From contig SJPJ01000001.1 of assembly GCA_007859835.1 (NCBI GenBank), positions 181,245 to 245,244 of the forward strand: a DNA stretch of 64,000 nucleotides, written 5' to 3'. Within the stretch, counting starts at the first letter, position 1. Every line of letters begins with the position of its first letter. Shown here piece after piece: positions 37,215-46,976 of this stretch. Origin of the DNA: Novipirellula herctigrandis. Its GTDB lineage: Bacteria; Planctomycetota; Planctomycetia; Pirellulales; Pirellulaceae. The position numbers and the translations under genes are program-made. Below the pieces are notes generated by a model that was not told where the DNA came from, searched no databases, and worked only from the letters and a program-made list of their open reading frames with translations.

Positions 37215-38783
37215 TTACTTGAGTTCCTTCCGAAGTGGTTCGTCGACGATCAATGCTTCGGGGAAATCGGTCGCCTTCACGCCGCCACGATCGCGCAGTC
37301 GTTTGTTTTGCTGACGGCCACGTGGTGGATTCAAGGGAATCTCCATGCCGCCCAGCTCCTCCATCATCGCATAAAGCTGATTCTGCATTTGTTTCTTTGT
37401 CTTTGCAAACGCCGGGTCGTGAATAAGATTGTTTTGCTCCATTGGATCCGCTTGGATGTCGAACAACTCATCCGTATCCCAAAGTCCGTAATAGGTGGTG
37501 TACTTGTACTTGTCACCCCGCAATGAAAAGTGTGTCGGCGTTTGCGGATAGTTTTGTTCCCAGTAGTAGACGTAGAGGAAATAGTTTCGCCATGGAATTG
37601 ACGTGCCCTGAGCCAGCGGAAGGAAGCTCTGTCCGTCCATGTGCGGCGGTTTCTTCAGTCCCATCGCCTCCATCACCGTCGGAGCGATGTCGATGTTGGC
37701 CACGACTTGGTCCACCACCGTTCCGCCTTGCACAATCGCGGGACACTGCATCAGCATCGGCACTCGACTTGATGTTTCGTACGCCACCCGTTTGTCGATC
37801 AATCCGTGCTCACCAAACATGTAGCCGTTGTCGCCCATGTAGATGACTAGCGTGTCATCATCGATCCCCATTTTTCGTAGCTGATCCATCACCGCGCCGA
37901 TGCTGTCATCGACACTGCGCAAAGCTTCGCAGTAACTCTTGTAGAACGTCTCGGCACTTGTATCGGTGTGCAATGGAAAGTCCATGCCGTGCCAACTATT
38001 ACGTTGGTCGAGCAACCAACGAGGCCGATTGAGGTGATTGTTGGTTAGCAATTTGCTCGATGACGGAAATTCGTACGGATAGTCCGTCAGCGTGCCTTTG
38101 TATTTAGGCTCCGGTGTAAAGGGACCGTGCACCGCTTTGTGGGAAAGATAGAGAAAGAAAGGTTTCTCGCGGTCGGTTTGTTGCTCAAGAAAATCGATCG
38201 CTCGTCGTGTCAGAAGCGTGGTGATGTAATCATCCTGCGGCACTCGCTTGCCGTTATCGTTAATCGTGTACTTGTCGTTCGGCGGATAGTACTGTCCCTG
38301 ACCTTTGAAGCTAACCCAGTAGTCGAAGCCAGGGCGAGGATCATCGCTTGCCGCCCCCATGTGCCACTTACCGATGAACCCGGTGGTGTATCCAGCCTTT
38401 TGTAGATATTGCGGGAAGAACAACGTGCCCTCAGGAACCAAACGCTGATTGTCGATCACTCGGTGACGAAATGTGTACAGGCCGGTCAAGATCGAAGCAC
38501 GGCTGGGCGAGCAGAGTGAAGTGGTAACAAACGCATTTTTTAGATGCGCGCCATGACGAGCCATCGCATCCATGTGTGGCGTCTTCGCGAAGGGGTGGCC
38601 CATGAAACTCATCGCATCGTAGCGATGATCGTCCGAGAGAATAAAAACAACGTTCCGAGGCTTCGCTCCCTCGATCTTTTCTGCATCGACAGACTCGGGA
38701 ACAGGGACAACGTCTGCGCATGCTGAAAGGGATAGGGCGATGCTGGCGACAAGGCCAATGAGTTGTGCTGTGACTTGGTTCAT
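37215..38783 (-). CDS. secreted sulfatase (S1 family), 522 residues
   Basis: The signal region 'LIGLVASIALSLSACADV' could be a lipobox (L-S-A-C). Motifs: D51-D52 in 'VFILSDDHRYDAMSFMG', C91 in 'LCSPSRASILTG' (C-x-P-S-R), 'GFIGKWHMGAASDDPRPGFD', 'YLSHKAVHGPF' and 'VIYMGDNGYMFGEHG'. This last set resembles choline-sulfatase/N-sulfoglucosamine-sulfohydrolase-like planctomycete sulfatases. Basic residues cluster near the C-terminus. It lies divergent to the sulfatase at 39405, with about 620 bases between. Confidence 0.93.
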   Translation of the reverse strand: MNQVTAQLIGLVASIALSLSACADVVPVPESVDAEKIEGAKPRNVVFILSDDHRYDAMSFMGHPFAKTPHMDAMARHGAHLKNAFVTTSLCSPSRASILTGLYTFRHRVIDNQRLVPEGTLFFPQYLQKAGYTTGFIGKWHMGAASDDPRPGFDYWVSFKGQGQYYPPNDKYTINDNGKRVPQDDYITTLLTRRAIDFLEQQTDREKPFFLYLSHKAVHGPFTPEPKYKGTLTDYPYEFPSSSKLLTNNHLNRPRWLLDQRNSWHGMDFPLHTDTSAETFYKSYCEALRSVDDSIGAVMDQLRKMGIDDDTLVIYMGDNGYMFGEHGLIDKRVAYETSSRVPMLMQCPAIVQGGTVVDQVVANIDIAPTVMEAMGLKKPPHMDGQSFLPLAQGTSIPWRNYFLYVYYWEQNYPQTPTHFSLRGDKYKYTTYYGLWDTDELFDIQADPMEQNNLIHDPAFAKTKKQMQNQLYAMMEELGGMEIPLNPPRGRQQNKRLRDRGGVKATDFPEALIVDEPLRKELK

Positions 38784-39404
38784 AAGTTACCTCGCTTCGA
38801 AATTTCTAAGATAGCGGACCGCAGGATGTGTCGAAATGAAATAATCCCGTCACCCGCCGGTAGCCAGAAACGCTCCTTCACGGTGCAGGGCCTCTCCATT
38901 TAGGGGCGTTTCAAAATAGTTGTAACAAACGCGTTGCGTGGATTTGCGCCAATGGTGCCGAATGTTCAAACAGGACTATACCAAAGAGTCGCCACGTTGA
39001 CTTGTTTGCGCTTTTCAAAGTGAATTGCAACGGAGTTCTCTGTGCGAGATGTTCTTTTTCCGGCACGATTCGTTCTTTCACGACGCCTAACGGGTTGCCA
39101 CTACCATCGGGTTCATCAGAAATCCAAGCGTTGCTTGAGAAGGATCGCATGGGCATCAAACGGTTTGCCAAATCCAATATGGCAAAACCTGTCAAACACG
39201 CCGACGATCAACGGCAACCGTTACTGGCCTTTGCCAAATAGAGTGGCGAAAAAACACCGCGGTAGAGATTCAATTCAGCACCTGATTGGTTTCTGTTTCT
39301 TATTGACTCGATTCACCATCGCTGGTTTGACTGCTGCTACAATGGTCTTGATTCAGCCAACCGATGCTGGTTTTTCACTTCCTTTCTGCTTCGTCCAACC
39401 TACT
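38784..39404. other. long intergenic region
   Basis: 621 bases between divergent sulfatase genes. A plus-strand frame ending at 39241 ('RMGIKRFAKSNMAKPVKHAD') looks weakly coding but has no convincing start or similarity. Promoters are expected here; none could be fixed by eye. Confidence 0.45.
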
Positions 39405-41264
39405 ATGCGTTACACCTTTCGAAATTTGTTTCGTTTTCTGCTCGTCGTCGCTTTGGCGTTTACGGCACGCCATAAATCAAGCGCCTCTGAGATTCAACCC
39501 AATATCCTATGGATCACCAGCGAGGATAATGGTGTTTCTTGGGTCAGTTGCTACGGTGGCACAAATGCTCAAACACCGGCGATTGACCAGCTGGCAGATG
39601 AAGGCTTTCGTTACTTGCACTGTTTTGACAATGCTGCTGTGTGTGCTCCGACGCGATCATGTTGGATCACCGGTATGTACGGCATCTCCAATGGCACTCA
39701 GCCGATGCGAAGCCGGAATGATATTCCGCACGACAAAATCAAGTACTACCCCGATCTGCTCAAGGCAGCCGGTTACTACACTTCAAACGAAAGTAAGACG
39801 GACTACAACATTGGTGGTCGCGAAGACAAAGAATGTTGGGACTATCCAGGAGGCAAGAAAAAATTTGGTTGGCGGCTTAGAAAGCCGAACCAACCCTTCT
39901 TTTCGATCGTGAACATCGTCGATAGTCACGAAAGCCGCGCTCATGGTTCGCTGGACGAAGTGACCAAAGATCCCGCAACGATGAAACTGTTTTCGTATCA
40001 TCCCGATTTGCCGATCATCCGAAAGAACTATGCAAAGTATGCAGAGGCAGTTGAGCGAATGGACGGCAAAGTCAAGGAGACTCTCGACGCCTTGAAAGCC
40101 GACGGTTTGTATGACGACACGATCATCATTTACAACTCGGATCATGGCGGCGTGATGGCGCGTAGTAAGCGATTTGTTTACGCCAGTGGCGTGCATTGTC
40201 CGCTAGTGATTCGAATTCCCGAAAAGTACAAAGAGCTTTATCCAGCAGCCGAACCTGGCATGACGGTTGACCGGATCGTCAGTTTTGTTGATATGCCCAA
40301 GACTTGGCTTAGCTTGGCGGGAGCGAACATTCCTGAGACGTTCCAAGGAACGATCTTTTTGGGCAGCGACGCGAAACTTGCGCCGCAGTATCACCTCAGT
40401 TTCCGCGAACGGGCTGACGAACGTCTTGATAATGTCCGCATGATTCGTGACGAGCGATATGCCTATCACAAGAACTACATGCCGTACGCTCCGGCCGGTC
40501 AGCATTTGGCGTATTTATGGAAGGCTCAAGCAACCGCCGCGTGGGAGCAGCATCATCGTGAAGGAAAAACGAACGAGATCACCGGCCGTTTTTTCCGGCC
40601 ACGTGTTTCGGAGGAGTTTTACGACAACGAAGCCGATTTCGACAACGTCCACAATTTGATCGATGCACCTGAGCAGCAAAGCAAAATCGCAGATTTGAAA
40701 GCGGCGCTACGCGCGAAGCAACTGGAATTGCATGACAGTGGTTTGCTGCCGGAAAAAATGCGTGAACGGCGTGCTGCAGCGAACAATGTGACAATTTATG
40801 AAATGGTTCGCGACAAAGCTCTTTATCCGCTTGAAAGGTACTTGGACGCGTCTGATTTGGCTCTCGCCCGAGACAAATCGAATCTTGCTACCTTTACCAA
40901 ACAGCTTTCCGATTCCGACGAGGGCATGCGATGGTGGGCGGTCGTGGGAATGCATCTACTCGGACCGGATGCATCATCAGCGAAAGCGGAGTTAAAGCAA
41001 TCGCTTCAGGATGAATCACACGAGGTGCGTATGATTGCGGCCTGGACGCTAGTGAACTTGGGCGACGACACCGAAGCGTTAGCGTGTTTGAACAATCTGT
41101 TGTTTCAAGGTAGCACGAACGAAACAATGTTGCATAACGTGCTGGATTGGATGGGCGAACCCGCATTGCCTCTGATTAAGAAATACTTAGACCAAGGCGG
41201 CAACCGTCAGGGACGTTACGGCATCGGTATCCTAGGGCGTATCGGCGAAATCCAAGGTTGGTGA
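39405..41264 (+). CDS. secreted sulfatase with C-terminal HEAT repeats
   Basis: 619 residues from ATG 39405; the open frame extends upstream but the signal peptide ('LFRFLLVVALAFTARHKSSA') begins here. The metal pair is E40-D41 in 'WITSEDNGVSW' in place of the usual D-D. The formylglycine Cys is C80 in 'VCAPTRSCWITG'. 'IYNSDHGGVMAR' follows. From about residue 505, 'GMRWWAVVGMHLLGPDASSA' and 'HEVRMIAAWTLVNLGD' form HEAT-like repeats. This type often acts on polysaccharide sulfate in planctomycetes, though the substrate is unknown. The relic at 25976 comes from a close relative. Confidence 0.9.
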   Translation: MRYTFRNLFRFLLVVALAFTARHKSSASEIQPNILWITSEDNGVSWVSCYGGTNAQTPAIDQLADEGFRYLHCFDNAAVCAPTRSCWITGMYGISNGTQPMRSRNDIPHDKIKYYPDLLKAAGYYTSNESKTDYNIGGREDKECWDYPGGKKKFGWRLRKPNQPFFSIVNIVDSHESRAHGSLDEVTKDPATMKLFSYHPDLPIIRKNYAKYAEAVERMDGKVKETLDALKADGLYDDTIIIYNSDHGGVMARSKRFVYASGVHCPLVIRIPEKYKELYPAAEPGMTVDRIVSFVDMPKTWLSLAGANIPETFQGTIFLGSDAKLAPQYHLSFRERADERLDNVRMIRDERYAYHKNYMPYAPAGQHLAYLWKAQATAAWEQHHREGKTNEITGRFFRPRVSEEFYDNEADFDNVHNLIDAPEQQSKIADLKAALRAKQLELHDSGLLPEKMRERRAAANNVTIYEMVRDKALYPLERYLDASDLALARDKSNLATFTKQLSDSDEGMRWWAVVGMHLLGPDASSAKAELKQSLQDESHEVRMIAAWTLVNLGDDTEALACLNNLLFQGSTNETMLHNVLDWMGEPALPLIKKYLDQGGNRQGRYGIGILGRIGEIQGW

Positions 41265-42184
41265 CTCGAAACCGACTGGCCGATAATACTAGTCGGCGTA
41301 GCGACATTCACCCCCAAGTGCGTCAGAGCATCCGGGGTAAATGCTCTTCACCTTTCGATTCGTCGGAGGTTAAACGGCTTGTCGCGACTTTCTGAAGGTC
41401 AGGCAAGATCTACATGATTGACAGGTTCCTTGTCAGCCGAGACTCTCTGTCAGCCAAGACTCTTTTCGGCATTTGTTCTGCTAATCCTCGTCAAACTGCT
41501 CATTCATCCATCCGCTGATTGTTTCGTTGGCGGCCTTCATCAGGTTTACTTGTTTCGCATCGGGTTTTTCCGTTTCATCAAGCAGCCCGCGCCGCCGAGC
41601 CTTGTTGCGTTGGGAGACGCCGCAGAGATGAAAACCGATGCAACCGGGGGCTTGTACAGATCGGCGAGCGTTTCGTCATACGACACACCGTCGTTCGGTT
41701 CGAATCCGTTCTCGTCCGACTTCCTGCGTACGTTCAGAGTTTAGCCAACAAACTAGGCTTGCCGTTTCGATGGTAGCCATCAGCGAGATCTCGAGCGAAC
41801 GCACCCTGAATGAAGGCCCTGTAAGTCGTGCCGTCTCGTCCGGCGCCGATGAAGAAGCGAATGCTTTGGAGACCTCGCTGCTTTGATGGCGTCATCCTGA
41901 GCGGGATCATACCACACCCACGCTGGCGAGCCTCCCTCAGGCTGAGAGACAGCCACGTTGATGCCTCTGTAAATCCGTGTGGCCATGGTTTCTGCGTAAG
42001 TCGGCGTAGTCGATCGGTTCTATTTCTCTGCTAACACTGCGAGGCCAAAGGGATTCATTGCGAGCAAGACACAACTGCACGCCTAGACGAACATCGTATT
42101 CGGTTTTGCTTCATCGCTTTCCCAACAATGACCAATTGTCGAGTATGGTTTGTTCGGGGAGCATGCAACGGTAGCTGAACGAGT
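41265..42184. other. long gap with decayed minus-strand coding sequence
   Basis: 920 bases without an intact gene. The only coding-like signal is the fragment recorded at 41546-41986. The remainder shows nothing recognisable. Confidence 0.45.
41546..41986 (-). pseudogene. possible frameshifted gene remnant, unknown family
   Basis: Successive frames give protein-like text: 'MATRIYRGINVAVSQPEGGS' with 'PAWVWYDPAQDDAIK', then 'QSIRFFIGAGRDGTTYRAFI' with 'ARDLADGYHRNGKP', then 'SDENGFEPNDGVSYDETLAD'. At least two frame changes are needed to join them. I do not recognise the family. Confidence 0.35.
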
Positions 42185-43747
42185 TCAATCGTCCGATTTT
42201 AAGTCATAGCAAAACATCCGGTCCCAGTCGCGCAGATAGAGTTTTCCGTGAGCAATTACAGGGTGCGGCCAAGCCTGTTTGTCACTTCGCTGGGGCTGAT
42301 CAAATTGGCCTAATAATCGATATGCTTCGGGGGTAGCCTCCACAAGTGCTATTGGTCCGCGCTCACTGCGTACATAGAGCATGCCGTCGGCCAATGAGAC
42401 GGAACCTTTGCCGACACAGCGATGTTGCCAACGGATTTCGCCTGAGTCCCAATCGACACACAACAGCGTCGAGTCGTTTGCACCATAGAGGAACCCGTTG
42501 TAGAGAACAAAGCCGCCATGGTGATTCGTGAACCTTGAAACAAAAAACTGCTCTTCCACATTCCAAACTCGCCCTCGACGGGTAACGGTGGCTTTTCCTC
42601 CTCCGGTTCCGTAACCGCTGGCAGCAAAGACGGAACGGTCTGCAAACACGGGCGTTGGGCAATTCGCAGTATCATTCGCGGGCGCGTCGTAATGCCATAG
42701 TGGCGTTCCATCTTCGACGGAAAAAGCGACCAAACCGCCGCGTAAAAAGTGGATCGATTGTCGGACCGAGTCGACTTCTTCGACAATCGGTGAGGAGTAC
42801 GCGGCGGTCGTATAGCTGTTGTCTGAATCGTCGCCGTTGCTCAATTCCGCAGCAGAACCGATCCATAGTGTGTTGCCATTTAGTTTGTTGACCGCTGCAA
42901 CCGTGCTACGGTTTCCACCTGGCGTGAAAATCAAACGATTCGCATCGACCAGGGGCGATTCAGCATAGGACCAATGTCCACACCGTCCACCAAAATCTTG
43001 ATGCAAATTTTTCCTCCACCGAGTTGAGCCGTTCTTGATATCGACGCAAACCAAAGTTCCGTCGCTACCGATGGCGTAAGCGAGGTTTTCATCAATTGTG
43101 GGTGTGCTGCGTGGACCGGGGTATCCACCGCCACCGGAGTTTTGGCCCATCGTGGCTTGCCAAAGTGGTTCTCCGTCTTCACGTTGTAGGCAGAACAGAA
43201 CTTCTTGATTGCCCTTGGTTCCCAAAACAAAAATTTGATCCTCCACCACCGATGGACTCGAATAGCCCTCGCCTAATCCTTGGATGGTCCACAACAATTT
43301 TGGCCCCCCATCAGGCCACTGTTTCAACAGCCCCGTGCAAAGACTCATTCCATCACGGGCAACACCTCGCCATCCCGGCCACTCTTCGAGCTTTGAATCC
43401 GAATCTAGCCCACTTGCCGATTGCATGGATTCTGATTTCGGCGTCGTTGATTTGGGCGAGCTCACTGAATCCGCCATGCTCAACGATTTTAAGAACGCTT
43501 GGTCTTCCTTGCTCAAAGTCTTGATCGCCAAGGTCGCGATCTTCGAGTCATCTTCACGTTGTAGCTTGACCAACGTCGCGGTGCGTTCGATAAGTCGCAG
43601 TCTTACATCGGAGGAACGTCCCTGGGCGGTCGTCCAAATGCGAAAGTCAGACAGATATTGCTGACCGTTGGCGAAGGTTGCAAGAGAGACAAAAACGAAA
43701 CAGCAAACAACTATTCGCCAACGGATCTCGATCTTTGCGTTTGGCAT
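42185..43747 (-). CDS. secreted PQQ-like beta-propeller protein with SHD1 domain
   Basis: 520 residues. A signal peptide ('VVCCFVFVSLATFANG') is followed by an SHD1/SLA1-homology module ('FRIWTTAQGRSSDVRLRLIE' to 'SKEDQAFLKS', about residues 35-90). Seven or so PQQ-like blades follow: 'WPGWRGVARDGMSLCTGLLK', 'LLWTIQGLGEGYSSPSVVED', 'GSDGTLVCVDIKNGSTRWRK' and 'STLLCVDWDSGEIRWQHR'. Blade order is that of outer-membrane-assembly/PQQ-repeat propellers without known dehydrogenase residues. Likely a periplasmic scaffold or binding protein; common in planctomycetes. Confidence 0.87.
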   Translation of the reverse strand: MPNAKIEIRWRIVVCCFVFVSLATFANGQQYLSDFRIWTTAQGRSSDVRLRLIERTATLVKLQREDDSKIATLAIKTLSKEDQAFLKSLSMADSVSSPKSTTPKSESMQSASGLDSDSKLEEWPGWRGVARDGMSLCTGLLKQWPDGGPKLLWTIQGLGEGYSSPSVVEDQIFVLGTKGNQEVLFCLQREDGEPLWQATMGQNSGGGGYPGPRSTPTIDENLAYAIGSDGTLVCVDIKNGSTRWRKNLHQDFGGRCGHWSYAESPLVDANRLIFTPGGNRSTVAAVNKLNGNTLWIGSAAELSNGDDSDNSYTTAAYSSPIVEEVDSVRQSIHFLRGGLVAFSVEDGTPLWHYDAPANDTANCPTPVFADRSVFAASGYGTGGGKATVTRRGRVWNVEEQFFVSRFTNHHGGFVLYNGFLYGANDSTLLCVDWDSGEIRWQHRCVGKGSVSLADGMLYVRSERGPIALVEATPEAYRLLGQFDQPQRSDKQAWPHPVIAHGKLYLRDWDRMFCYDLKSDD

Positions 43748-43970
43748 ATCGCCGGGCCCATTCTAATTGGAGATAATATTGAACTTGCCAATATCATCTT
43801 CCAATGCCCCACCCAATGCAACGCTTCACGCGATCCGTCCGACGGAAATCGGGTTCCAGTTGGCTTGAACATTCAAGCTAATGTCAGCACCAAATCCACG
43901 TTGGCCTCCAAAACGGTTTCCACTCGGCGTTCCGTCTAATCCCCAAGCTGGCTTGGGCCTCATTGTTTGC

Positions 43971-44126
43971 CAATGCATCGGATGTTCCCGGCGGTAGATG
44001 CGTGCCATCAAGAACCCAATTAGGAGTCTGCGAGTGCCACACCAATGTATGTCCCGCTAAAGCCATGTCATTTCCGGTCGCAAACTCGACCAATGCATCG
44101 GCCGTCTCAAAGCTGTAGCCATTCTC
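43971..44126 (-). pseudogene. GH10 endo-xylanase fragment
   Basis: About 52 residues match the GH10 region around strand 3: 'YSFETADALVEFATGNDMAL' followed by 'AGHTLVWHSQTPNWVLDGT'. The G-H-T-L-V-W-H-S-Q-T-P block is nearly invariant in GH10. The catalytic Glu regions are absent on both sides, so the gene is dead. The surrounding 43748-44495 gap has no intact gene. Confidence 0.8.
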
Positions 44127-44495
44127 GCGGGGAGAACGGATACGGGATGGATATGGCAAGACGCTCTCCATCGACCCGAATGACCTTCAACGGTTGTATC
44201 AACGGTGCGATCCAAGTAGCGGTGGGCCGTATCACCTACTGCCTTTCAAGTGAGGGTTATTCATGGGTGGCAATAGCAAAATCTCCGATGAAAGTCGTTG
44301 AGAAGTGCTCAGATAATCGTCGCTGTGGTCTTTCCGAAAACTGATTTTCGCCAAGTTTCTCTGGTTCAATTCGATATTGTTGGCATTTTAATACATTTTT
44401 TCGCGTTTTTGGCGCCCGCTTGGGATAAGTTACCAGCCTGCTTACATGATGACACTCGTTTCTTAACTCGCACTCGGTTGCATTGGAGTATTGAG

Positions 44496-44636
44496 ATGCC
44501 ACAAGGTGAAGCTGTCGCGCTAGGTTTGAATCAGACTGGATTGATCGTATTCATAATTCTGGTCCTACTCTGCCTTCCTCTGTGTTGGATTCCGTTCGTC
44601 GTCGATTCGATGAAGGGGAATCCAAAGGGTATGTGA
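44496..44636 (+). CDS. 46-residue single-pass membrane protein
   Basis: An ATG at 44496 opens a short frame with one strong helix ('TGLIVFIILVLLCLPLCWIP') and a basic tail ('MKGNPKGM'). Its TGA stop shares one base with the ATG of the DUF2752 gene (TGATG at 44634-44638). The coupling supports a real gene. Function unknown; probably assists the DUF2752 membrane protein. Confidence 0.55.
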   Translation: MPQGEAVALGLNQTGLIVFIILVLLCLPLCWIPFVVDSMKGNPKGM

Positions 44637-45016
44637 TGAAGGCTCGGGCCAACGCAATGCTTCGCTGGCTTGCTTACATCTCTCTAGCCGGTTATCTCGG
44701 ATGGAATGTTTGGGAGATTGCGATTGGGGGCCAGATTCCTCGATCGATATTTTTCGCGGCCACGGGGATGCCGTGTGCGACCACTGGTGGCACACGTAGT
44801 ATGTTGGCGTTGCTGCATGGCGATTTGGGTCTCGCGTTACGCTTCAATCCGTTCGCGCTTCCGATTACCGCTTTGACCGCGACTACAACCGTGCATGTTG
44901 TCGTGTGTCGTCAAAGACCGCCCCACCAATTTCGGTTGCCGAATTTTTACCTGCCTGTTTGGCTGACCTTGCTAGGGATTGCTTGGGCCTACCAGTTGAT
45001 GTTTTATCCTTGGTAA
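44636..45016 (+). CDS. DUF2752 membrane protein
   Basis: 126 residues. 'SIFFAATGMPCATTGGTRSM' carries the C-x-T-G-x-T-R-S signature of DUF2752, followed by 'LALLHGDLGLALRFNPFA' and two or three further membrane helices. The start is chosen by the TGATG overlap with the upstream small membrane gene. The biochemical role of the family is not known. Confidence 0.8.
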   Translation: MKARANAMLRWLAYISLAGYLGWNVWEIAIGGQIPRSIFFAATGMPCATTGGTRSMLALLHGDLGLALRFNPFALPITALTATTTVHVVVCRQRPPHQFRLPNFYLPVWLTLLGIAWAYQLMFYPW

Positions 45017-45343
45017 GTGTTTCCAGCCTTAATCGGATTGTTTGTCGCAATTGGCGAACGAGGGGAGCATCGGATTGGCGTAATCGATGGGCGGCGCCCC
45101 GACACCGTTCACTCCGTCCGCGGAACTTGCAGCGGAGTTCGGGCTTCTTGTCACGCTGGTTTGAAACACTCGCACGATCGCTCACAAGTCGATGGCCGAG
45201 AGCTGCCCCGAGTAACCGAGCGAGCACTTCGCGTTAAACTCTGAACGCTTCGGTTGAATGCGCGGCCGTGTTAGTTCCGCCGCTAGATTGAGGCATCGTT
45301 CCCCGACACAGCGAAAGGCATATGGCGAAAAAGTGCGAACTGA
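45017..45343. other. non-coding gap
   Basis: 327 bases between convergent genes; nothing recognisable. Confidence 0.45.
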
Positions 45344-45544
45344 TCACTTGGTCAAGATCAGCTTGCCTTGGCGGGTCAAACGCAGTCGGTAGAGCTGGCC
45401 TTCGTGCTCGATCCAAACCTCCTCTCCACATCGAGCCAAGTCATTGAAATGGACGATTTTCGATTCAATTCGACGTATGGCGGACTCTTCCGAGTTGCCT
45501 TTTTTTTTCAGTTTTTCGACGGAACGGTTGTCTCGGTGATGCAT
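45344..45544 (-). CDS. hemP: HemP-family hemin uptake protein
   Basis: 66 residues. The C-terminal 'QLYRLRLTRQGKLILTK' is diagnostic of HemP, and 'KIVHFNDLARCGEEVWIEH' precedes it. HemP genes usually adjoin haem or iron uptake genes under Fur control and help express or assemble the uptake system (family knowledge). Here it is divergent from the DUF1559-PepSY-DUF2271-DUF4198 operon about 260 bases away. A shared iron-responsive promoter region is inferred; I could not fix a Fur box by eye. Confidence 0.88.
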   Translation of the reverse strand: MHHRDNRSVEKLKKKGNSEESAIRRIESKIVHFNDLARCGEEVWIEHEGQLYRLRLTRQGKLILTK

Positions 45545-45806
45545 AAATCCTTGCTCAGTAATACCTTACGTCTTCCTGTGTTTTTACGCAGGTATTGTTG
45601 CGTAAAATACGTCCCGACGCAATACTTGTTGAGAACGATTCGCAGTAGCGATAGTATTTCGACGACGCAGCAAGCCACGGGCTGTTCATTGCCCTCTAGC
45701 CAGCCACGCTCGATCCACACCCAAGAAACAGAGTTACCACGGTGGTGACTCAACGATGCTCTTGGGCGTGATCCATTCCACATGAGCCTTTGGCTGGAGA
45801 GTTCCC

Positions 45807-46952
45807 ATGTTTCCATTGTCTGTCTGTCTGTCCGATCCTTCCTCTTGTCACCGCGTGCCTAACGGGTGGCGTTTCACTGCGAACCGCAGCACGTTACCCG
45901 ATCCGTGGAACAAACCCGAGCGGTCAAACAAAGCTTGTCGGCGTGCGTTTACGCTCGTCGAACTGCTGGTGGTCATTGCGATCATCGGCGTTCTGGTCGG
46001 GCTTCTTTTACCGGCAGTCCAATCGGCACGCGAAGCTGCGCGTTCGATGCAGTGCGGCAACAACCTGAAGCAAATCGGGTTGGCGATACATAACTATGCG
46101 TCGGCATATAACGAGTCATTTCCCAACAATGGATACTCATGGCCCGGTGGATACCCCAGTGACTATTCACCCCACGCAAAAATCTTGCCGTTCCTTGAAC
46201 AGGCTCAACTGCAAGACCTGATTGACTTCGATATCTACATGGGGCATCCCGCATTTGCTGATTTGCCTGTGGGACTTCACGACGCTGCCCAAACCCGGGT
46301 CGCGACTTTTGAATGCCCCAGTGACGTTGGTGCGGAATTGCATTCACTAACGATGCCATCGGGTGCATCGATTCAGGTTGCTGGCACGAGCTACGCTATG
46401 AACCAAGGCAGTGGTTTGGACGGAGTATTTCATCCGGGTCGAGGACCATCAGATGGGTTGTGCTGGATCGGCGCGACAGTCAAGTTCCGGGACATACTCG
46501 ATGGTACCAGCAATACGATCATATTTGCTGAAAGCACGATTGGTCTTGGCGTCAACGTTAACTCGGTGTCACCGAAGATGGATGTGCGTGGCTATCGAGC
46601 CTCTGCGTCATCGGTGGGCGCACCCGTGATTTCTGCGGTCTCAGCCAATGACTATTTGTCTGTCGAATCATTTGTGACAGGTTGGACGGGCGATCGTAAT
46701 CACTTTTGGCTTCGCGGTAGTGTGCCCAACGGCCCAGTGATGAACGGTTTTTTAACGCCCAACAGTCATATCCCTGACTTGAAATACAAGTCGTCCAAGG
46801 TGACCGCTGCACGAAGCTATCACACCGGTGCGGCGAAGGTTCTATTGGCCGACGGCAGCGTACGAAATGTGACGGATTCGATCGACCGTGAAGTTTGGCA
46901 TGCAAGCTGGACGCGCATGGGACGTGAAGTTGAAACCGTATCGTCGAAGTAG
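45807..46952 (+). CDS. DUF1559 protein with type IV prepilin-like N-terminus
   Basis: 381 residues; GGAGA six bases before the ATG supports the start. A long leader ends in 'ACRRAFTLVELLVVIAIIGV', the prepilin methylation/cleavage motif, near residue 47. The DUF1559 body follows ('AREAARSMQCGNNLKQIGLA', 'FLEQAQLQDLID', 'GTSYAMNQGSGLDG'). It closes with the typical H-x-G-x-A-x-V-L-x-A-D-G-S-V motif ('HTGAAKVLLADGSVR'). The family is hugely expanded in planctomycetes and lies in pseudopilin-like surface proteins. Here it heads an iron-uptake-like operon. Confidence 0.9.
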   Translation: MFPLSVCLSDPSSCHRVPNGWRFTANRSTLPDPWNKPERSNKACRRAFTLVELLVVIAIIGVLVGLLLPAVQSAREAARSMQCGNNLKQIGLAIHNYASAYNESFPNNGYSWPGGYPSDYSPHAKILPFLEQAQLQDLIDFDIYMGHPAFADLPVGLHDAAQTRVATFECPSDVGAELHSLTMPSGASIQVAGTSYAMNQGSGLDGVFHPGRGPSDGLCWIGATVKFRDILDGTSNTIIFAESTIGLGVNVNSVSPKMDVRGYRASASSVGAPVISAVSANDYLSVESFVTGWTGDRNHFWLRGSVPNGPVMNGFLTPNSHIPDLKYKSSKVTAARSYHTGAAKVLLADGSVRNVTDSIDREVWHASWTRMGREVETVSSK

Positions 46953-46976
46953 GCCTCATCCCCAAACTTAGTAGTC

